Shown here: piece after piece, positions 58,797-64,000 of the stretch
Numbering within the stretch: position 1 is the first letter of the stretch
Layout of the letters: every line of letters starts with the position of its first letter
Assembly (NCBI GenBank): GCA_014338405.1
Contig: JTDE01022195.1
Coordinates: forward strand, 65,189-129,188
Direction: 5' to 3'
From: Paragonimus skrjabini miyazakii
Taxonomy: Eukaryota; Platyhelminthes; Trematoda; Plagiorchiida; Troglotrematidae
DNA length: 64,000 nt
The notes under the pieces: generated by a model
Database searches by the model: none
Told to the model about the DNA's origin: nothing
What the model saw: the letters and a program-made list of their open reading frames with translations, nothing else
Translations under genes and position numbers: made by a program

Positions 58797-61453
58797 GTTA
58801 GTTATCCCAACTAATTTCGCCATGTGTGGTCATGGCAATATTGTGCATATTAATTGCTGCCCACAGGCACCTAACGCGCAGCCGCACATATCGTGATACC
58901 TGTTCAATCGTGTGACAGTTTGACGTAGACCCGCAACACTGTGGCTGAGTGCTGCATAAACCATCCTTTTCGAAAGTGGTTGCGTCTGAGTTACTAACAG
59001 TGTAACCTCGAAGTATGGATCCCGTTGTTTTCTGTACGATTTAAGGAACCTCGGTTTACGCTAATCATCTAGCATCACCCTCGAAACTTCCCCTGATTAT
59101 CTCAACGTCTTTCGCTGTGCAGCGAGCAAAAGCCGTGCTGACGCGCTAACAGGCGATTACATCTGACGCGCACAATCAACGGTTTCATTCCTTGTACAAA
59201 TGTGTTTGATCGTCTGTGCACTTGTGCACTGTCCCCGGACCACGTGACGTGCCACATCGTCTGTAGTCACATGATTTGATGAGGGTGCGCGGAAATTGCC
59301 CTGGTTCACCCGAAAAGCCAAATCTTTTAGGGGTGATTTGTACGAACGATCTGTCTTCATTTGTGTGGGACTCAGACACACAGAATAACAACACAAAGAT
59401 CACTCAGACGCCGAGAGCTAGACGTTAAAAGACTGGGGTTTTCAATCAGTCTGCCTTTCGTTTATAACCATCATTGATTATCCCAGACTCATAATGCTCT
59501 GAGGCAAACCGGCTACGGGAAAAATGCATTACGTCCTCTGGTTAACAAAATTTACTTCAGCCACTTGTCCTGGTCCCTCGATCTTTCAACGGTGATTTAA
59601 CAAGGCGCATTCTCGATTCCAAGCTCCGCAAACGCCACAAGTGTTTTCGCAGTAGTATTGCTCAGATCCTGATTTAGGAGTACGCACATATTGTTTTCTA
59701 TCACGAAAGAATTTACGCCAGTCCATGTTCAAAACGTGACTGTTTACTTTGTACCCTGCAGTCGTGTAATGGAGTATAGTGAAAGCTAGGGGAGGCGATG
59801 GGGCCATTGGAACATTGCACAGCAGAGCTTCCGAGTAAAGTCGAGAGAAGGTTTGCGAAGGGAATTGTTGAACATATGATTCATATAGATCACAAGTTAT
59901 TTAGGCGAATGTACAGGGCAGCCAGACGTCAGTCAAGACCAATATAACAACACCATCGCAACCGCAGATGTGACCACAAATACATTGCATCATTCTCAAA
60001 CATGTTTTCATCACAGTTGTTCCAAACCTTTGCCTGCTTGGCTCTTACTCCCATAACCAGCAATTCTACTGACCAATACTGATGGATTGTCTAAACTATC
60101 CTATTGGTGACTGGGTTCGAACTGATTATTTTCTTAGTTATCAGTAGTAGGTGGGTTATTTGGCGACTGGAACATGCATTTTCTAACCCATAGAACTGTA
60201 CTGAGCTCATGACAGATTCCACGAAAAACCTGTTCATCTTGCTTGTCTCAGTAGACGCTAATGAGTATCCGGAAATTTAGATACATCAGACCCACTCAAA
60301 TTTGTGTGGTTAACAGCTCTGTTTCATAGTGTCACAATTTCGCCGTTGATTCTGGGCATATTTGCTAGTGGAACTGCAATATTCTTAAGAAAGGCTGAAT
60401 GATCACAAAACTAAAGTAATACATCTCAGCTGGTGTGTTTCCCCTATGCTCCCCGTAGCCCCAGTGATGAGGAAATCACGTGTGGACGTGACCACAGCGT
60501 ACAGCTGGTCGCGCAGATCAAGCTTTCTGTGGGTGCGGACGAAAATCAGTGAACACGCGTCCGTAACTCCACGATATTAGCCAATGCGAAAGCCGCAGGA
60601 ACAGTCTGTCAAACCAATGATAACAAGTGACAAATGTGTGCCTGTAACCAGAGTCCATTTTAGGTTTGGCACACCAACACAAATTTGTCACTAGAATTTA
60701 GGTTAACTCTGGAGCCAGTTTGCTTGCTACTGGATGCTACTGTGTCTATCCGAAATGATCCTTCACCGAAGTTTGACGGAAAGTCAGTGCTGTCGTGTAA
60801 ATCGTGATGAATACAAAGAGGGTCAGTTTGCATCACGGAATACTCGTTTCCTCGATTGCGCCACTGTCCAAGAAAACAATGACTGACGATAGCCGACAAG
60901 CATTCTACACTTAAACAGGTCTAGGTTCGCAACCTTACATTGGGATGGATACAGCTCGCATCTGTCTATTTTTAAAAAAAATTAAAAACTCGCATTCTTC
61001 TGCCACAGGTTAGAAAGCTCTATTTTGGCTCTCGTAATGTGAAGACGATCACGTTATACACGGCTCAAGCACAATGCTTACATCTCCCCAGATGGATGGA
61101 AATGTTCATCTTGCATAAATTCAGGCACAGTTCGCTGACATTCATGAACAGATGTCTTTGCACCTTAAGGGAACAGAACATGTTTCATCCTGTCCGGCTG
61201 ATAAAACGAACTTGTCATAAACGTTTAAAATGTTTCCTGGAATTCATCAACAACAGCTGATTAGCTCAAAATCGCGGTACGCGCAAGCTTCTGCTTGATT
61301 ACTCCATAAATGATTTATCTGGATCATAGGAAAACCTTGTTTACCCTTAAACTTGAAGTTCTTCACCATTTCACACGACGCTTGTTTATCCAAGACTGTT
61401 TCGGGAACATTTTTAGTCTCCTTCATGTTTGTGTGTATGTGATCGCTTTTCAG
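58797..61453. other. No gene recognised (intron of proposed gene)
   Basis: Minus-strand open frames at 59157-59403, 59586-59807 and 60660-60899 have no recognisable motif or splice support. Confidence 0.45.
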
Positions 61454-61652
61454 ACTCAATTTGCTGCCCTGCTCCCATTGGCTGACTGGTTACGCTTTAC
61501 CGGCTCTTGTCGTGATCCAAAGGTGGAAGCGCTGACCGACAGAATGCTCAAAGTATGGACTCAAGCGCTGGACAGGACAACACAGCTGGAATTTTTTCAA
61601 CAGCTGGTAAATTTACCGAACGGTCTAGGTGTTCTGATCCAACATTTGTGTG
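61454..61652 (+). CDS. Host gene exon, 66 codons plus one base
   Basis: Acceptor ATGTGATCGCTTTTCAG, exon ACT CAA TTT GCT ..., donor TGTG|GTAAGT. It enters in phase 0 and leaves in phase 1. Includes 'FAALLPLADWLRFTGSC', 'VEALTDRMLKVWTQALDR' and 'LEFFQQLVNLPNGLGVLI', a helical region. Its phase-1 exit matches the next candidate exon. Confidence 0.65.
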
Positions 61653-62132
61653 GTAAGTATCACTAATACTACATGGCTGTTCTTTGCTAAATTGGTTTAT
61701 CAATACGGTTAATCTCATTCGGCCTTCTGTTTGCTTTTTTATTCACGAGGCATAATGACTGGGTCTGGACTTGGGTTTATGTTTGTTTTCTCTTTTCGTA
61801 CGCTGTCTTGGCTGTTGTAGATAACACAAAACTCAAAACTTAAGGTGTTGTTAAGCATCACCACAACTGGTTCATGATCCTAAAAAATTCAATGAACTGC
61901 TTAGGTTTTTAGGAAAATCACATATAGTTAAGGGATACACGACCTCTTTGGTGTAAAGCGATTCAGATATGTCCCTCATAAGATGTACCCATCAAGCCAG
62001 TGATCTGTTTTTCACATTTGCTGTGGTTCAACAAATTTCAAAGTACCGACTGTCCATGCTGCCCGCTAGAAATGGCCTTTCGTCGATATATTACTAGCAG
62101 TTGCCATTGACGTTTCCTACTTTTACCTTCAG

Positions 62133-62305
62133 ACAGCCATTTCAACAGCAGTGTTGATTCCACAAGATTATACTTCCCTGCACTCATATTGTGGCATTTT
62201 AGTGTGTCTCCTTGCTTCTCAGCACGAAAGTACAGAATGCAGCTGGGGACCCTCCATCAATTGGGACATGCACGGTTCCCCAAGATCAGCTACGAGCAGT
62301 CGTGA
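62133..62305 (+). CDS. Host gene terminal exon with stop
   Basis: Acceptor CCTACTTTTACCTTCAG, then AC completing the Asp codon begun by the previous exon, and 56 further codons to TGA at 62303-62305: 'SHFNSSVDSTRLYFPALILW', 'KYRMQLGTLHQLGHARF', ending 'KISYEQS'. The phase match with the upstream donor is exact and only this register fits. The poly(A) signal is about 600 bp downstream. Donor-like sites inside the exon are weak, so a terminal exon is favoured. Confidence 0.55.
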
Positions 62306-62902
62306 TTACGTGATCTGAACGAGCTACCAGTTCAGTGAACGGCTGTGGTCGCACATCATGTTCAGTGCTCAACTGGATCGGTATGCTATTGATATGTTTT
62401 GAACGGGTTCATAAAGATGTCGTACTTACAAAGTACTGGAGATCTTACGAATAACAGTAAGCCACTGTATGAATACGGTGAATGCAAAAGGGTATTATTG
62501 TGGGGTACTAGCATTCTGATTCACTCCTATTAATATTTAAGTTAGATTTGGCAAATTTCTTATAGACTCCACCTGACGCAAACATTTGAACAAACCAGTC
62601 AAAATAGTTTCAAGCTTTCTCATGCTGTAACGATCCACGTTTGATGGTTGAGTTACGCGTAACCCTAAAAACACATTCCCAAAATGAAAACAAGATTGGA
62701 TCCAACAATTTCTACGGCACTATTAAAGCAATGCATCAATAATCACAAAAAGCAAACCTCAATTGTTCGCGACGATAGTCTCGTCCAGCAAATCCAATGG
62801 TTTCTCAACAGGACCAGCAAGGTCATAGGTGAGCCGTCACGCCACTCAGGCCAGGACAAGAATGGCCACTCCTGCCGCGGACATTTAATGACATGTTAGT
62901 TC

Positions 62903-62908
62903 AATAAA
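62903..62908 (+). terminator. Possible polyadenylation signal
   Basis: AATAAA about 600 bp after the proposed stop codon, first canonical hexamer downstream that I found. Cleavage site not determinable. Confidence 0.4.
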
Positions 62909-63079
62909 ACAAAACGGGGTGGGTGAAGTAGTTGAATCAAGTGTCTGGTCAGTGGGAAAATTAGGGAATGCAAAAGATGGGTATGAGTTTTCTCAGTTCG
63001 TGAATCAACAAATTTACACATGCTGTTAGCGCAACCAGTTCCATAGAAGTGAGACTGATCGCGTCAAAGCCAACGGTTC

Positions 63080-63200
63080 ACATAAACCATACCGATGCTC
63101 CATGATTAGCATTGCTTCATCAACCGCGAGCAGTTTCATGTTGCGATTACGTAACAACGCTTTGATCAGATCAACTTAGCGACCAGTTGCTGGGTTTGGC
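63080..63200 (-). pseudogene. PLE endonuclease C-terminal scrap (locus E)
   Basis: Minus strand reads 'VDLIKALLRNRNMKLLAVDE' and 'AMLIMEHRYGLC', matching 'ANSFQALLRNRNPKLLVFSE AMLI' of locus A. Only about 35 codons recognisable. A very degraded hammerhead-like stretch (CTGAGAAAAC) lies at about 62975-62985 on the same strand. Confidence 0.6.
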
Positions 63201-63552
63201 AAACGATGAAACTGGGTTCTTCGAGCTTGATAATATCAACAGATTGTTTTCTGACATTATAGTTCATGTGACATGATTCATCTAGAGGATTTACTTAAAA
63301 AAGCTGTATCGAATAACGATCCTTCACTAGAGAAAACATACAGCACGTCAGAAGTTTGGAAAACGGTGTGACGGTGTCCATTAACGACTAGTTGGAATTG
63401 TTGTGGGATTACATGAAGTCGGCTTGATTTGTGACAATGCGGATTTTATTGCCAAGCTATCATCATTTTGAGTTGTAGACATTTTGTGTGAGAAATTGAA
63501 CACATTTAACATTAATTAGATTGGTCGTTGACAGTTAATGAAGATAGGTGGT

Positions 63553-63575
63553 AAAACTACAAAAGTTGTAGTTTT
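63553..63575. repeat. Perfect 10-bp hairpin
   Basis: AAAACTACAA and TTGTAGTTTT separated by AAG. No associated gene; 63210-64000 shows nothing else. Confidence 0.4.
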
Positions 63576-64000
63576 CAAGCATTTGCAATATAAACACTAA
63601 GCTCCATTTGCAATTCTCATCACTCAGCTTTGGCTTGTGTTCATGGAAAACTGTTTAGTAGTTTTCTTTACTAACTCCCTAATAAGTATAGTAAACTTGT
63701 TAGTGTGGAACAGACTACCGATGTAGACTTCTTGCCTTAATCTAGGTTGTCTATCCTTGACTCAGTTGATGTTGTTAAGTCATTTGCAACTAACACCTGG
63801 GTTAGATGAAATTCGTCGGTTTTTTCCGGTATTATACAACCCTAAACTACATAGCACTTGTCCAACAATACATCGTCATCCACGGTAACAAGTAAGTGAT
63901 GATCAACTGCTGTGTCTTTGTGAACTGGCTCGTCGATAACGAAGATATTTACCTGGTTGCATCCTAAGAAGCTGTACTAGCAGTGGTGCGTGTGTGGAAC

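Larger units (their letters stand above)
28362..62908 (+). other. Proposed host gene span (eight candidate exons, very long introns)
   Basis: Candidate exons on the plus strand have acceptor and donor sites and compatible phases: 28362-28919, 43517-43654, 46059-46472, 52423-52458, 56372-56461, 58566-58796, 61454-61652, 62133-62305. The last has a stop and is followed by AATAAA. No start codon exon is seen, so the gene begins upstream of 28362, perhaps upstream of the window. The family is not recognised; residues are mostly helix-forming. Linking all exons into one gene is an inference from phase and order. Introns hold almost all the transposons here. Confidence 0.5.

Overview
The window is repeat-dense, intron-rich animal DNA with two 100-N scaffold gaps. 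The mix of elements points to a parasitic flatworm, most likely a digenean trematode: Penelope-like retroelements (PLEs) with GIY-YIG endonuclease remnants and hammerhead ribozymes, a tRNA-headed SINE carrying a hammerhead (the arrangement known from the schistosome Sm-alpha family), CR1/RTE-like LINEs with APE endonuclease and reverse transcriptase (RT), and a Tc1/mariner-type transposase. There are no bacterial operons, no rRNA, no intact tRNA gene and no CRISPR array. The species cannot be fixed from the sequence alone.

Layout. 1-1.5 kb: PLE RT on the minus strand, cut by the window edge and broken by a one-base frameshift. 1.5-13 kb: mostly featureless DNA with SINE fragments, including two SINE tails that form a long hairpin near 8.3 kb. 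13.3-18.3 kb: an unassigned ORF, then two PLE endonuclease remnants, each flanked by inverted repeats that carry hammerhead motifs, with a short LINE 3' end between them that has a target-site duplication. 20.6-23.4 kb: a decayed LINE on the minus strand (APE endonuclease, RT). 27.5-28.1 kb: two SINEs in tandem, one with a nearly ideal 45-nt hammerhead. 32-33 kb: a second PLE RT relic. 36.1-42.4 kb: a TE cluster (Tc1/mariner transposase, CR1-like RT pieces on both strands, another endonuclease-hammerhead relic, a second LINE). 45.1-45.9 kb: microsatellites around a gap. 48.6-51.3 kb: a second, inverted copy of the transposase module and a third endonuclease remnant inside near-identical inverted repeats. 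56.8-57.4 kb: a LINE 3' end. 63.1 kb: an endonuclease scrap.

The only probable host gene is on the plus strand. Candidate coding exons at 28362-28919, 43517-43654, 46059-46472, 52423-52458, 56372-56461, 58566-58796, 61454-61652 and 62133-62305 have plausible splice borders. All junctions are phase 0 except the last, where a phase-1 donor matches a phase-1 acceptor that opens into a terminal exon with a stop; AATAAA follows about 600 bp later. I do not recognise the protein family. Nearly everything else from 28 to 62 kb would then be intronic, so the transposons sit inside very long introns, as is common in trematodes.

The most distinctive signal is a recurrent module: a PLE GIY-YIG endonuclease remnant followed in sense by a hammerhead with a short palindromic stem III, and at three loci the same hammerhead-bearing sequence occurs inverted on the other side. 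These look like short endonuclease-only PLE derivatives. PLE hammerheads are established knowledge; this repeated inverted, endonuclease-only form is the part worth following up.
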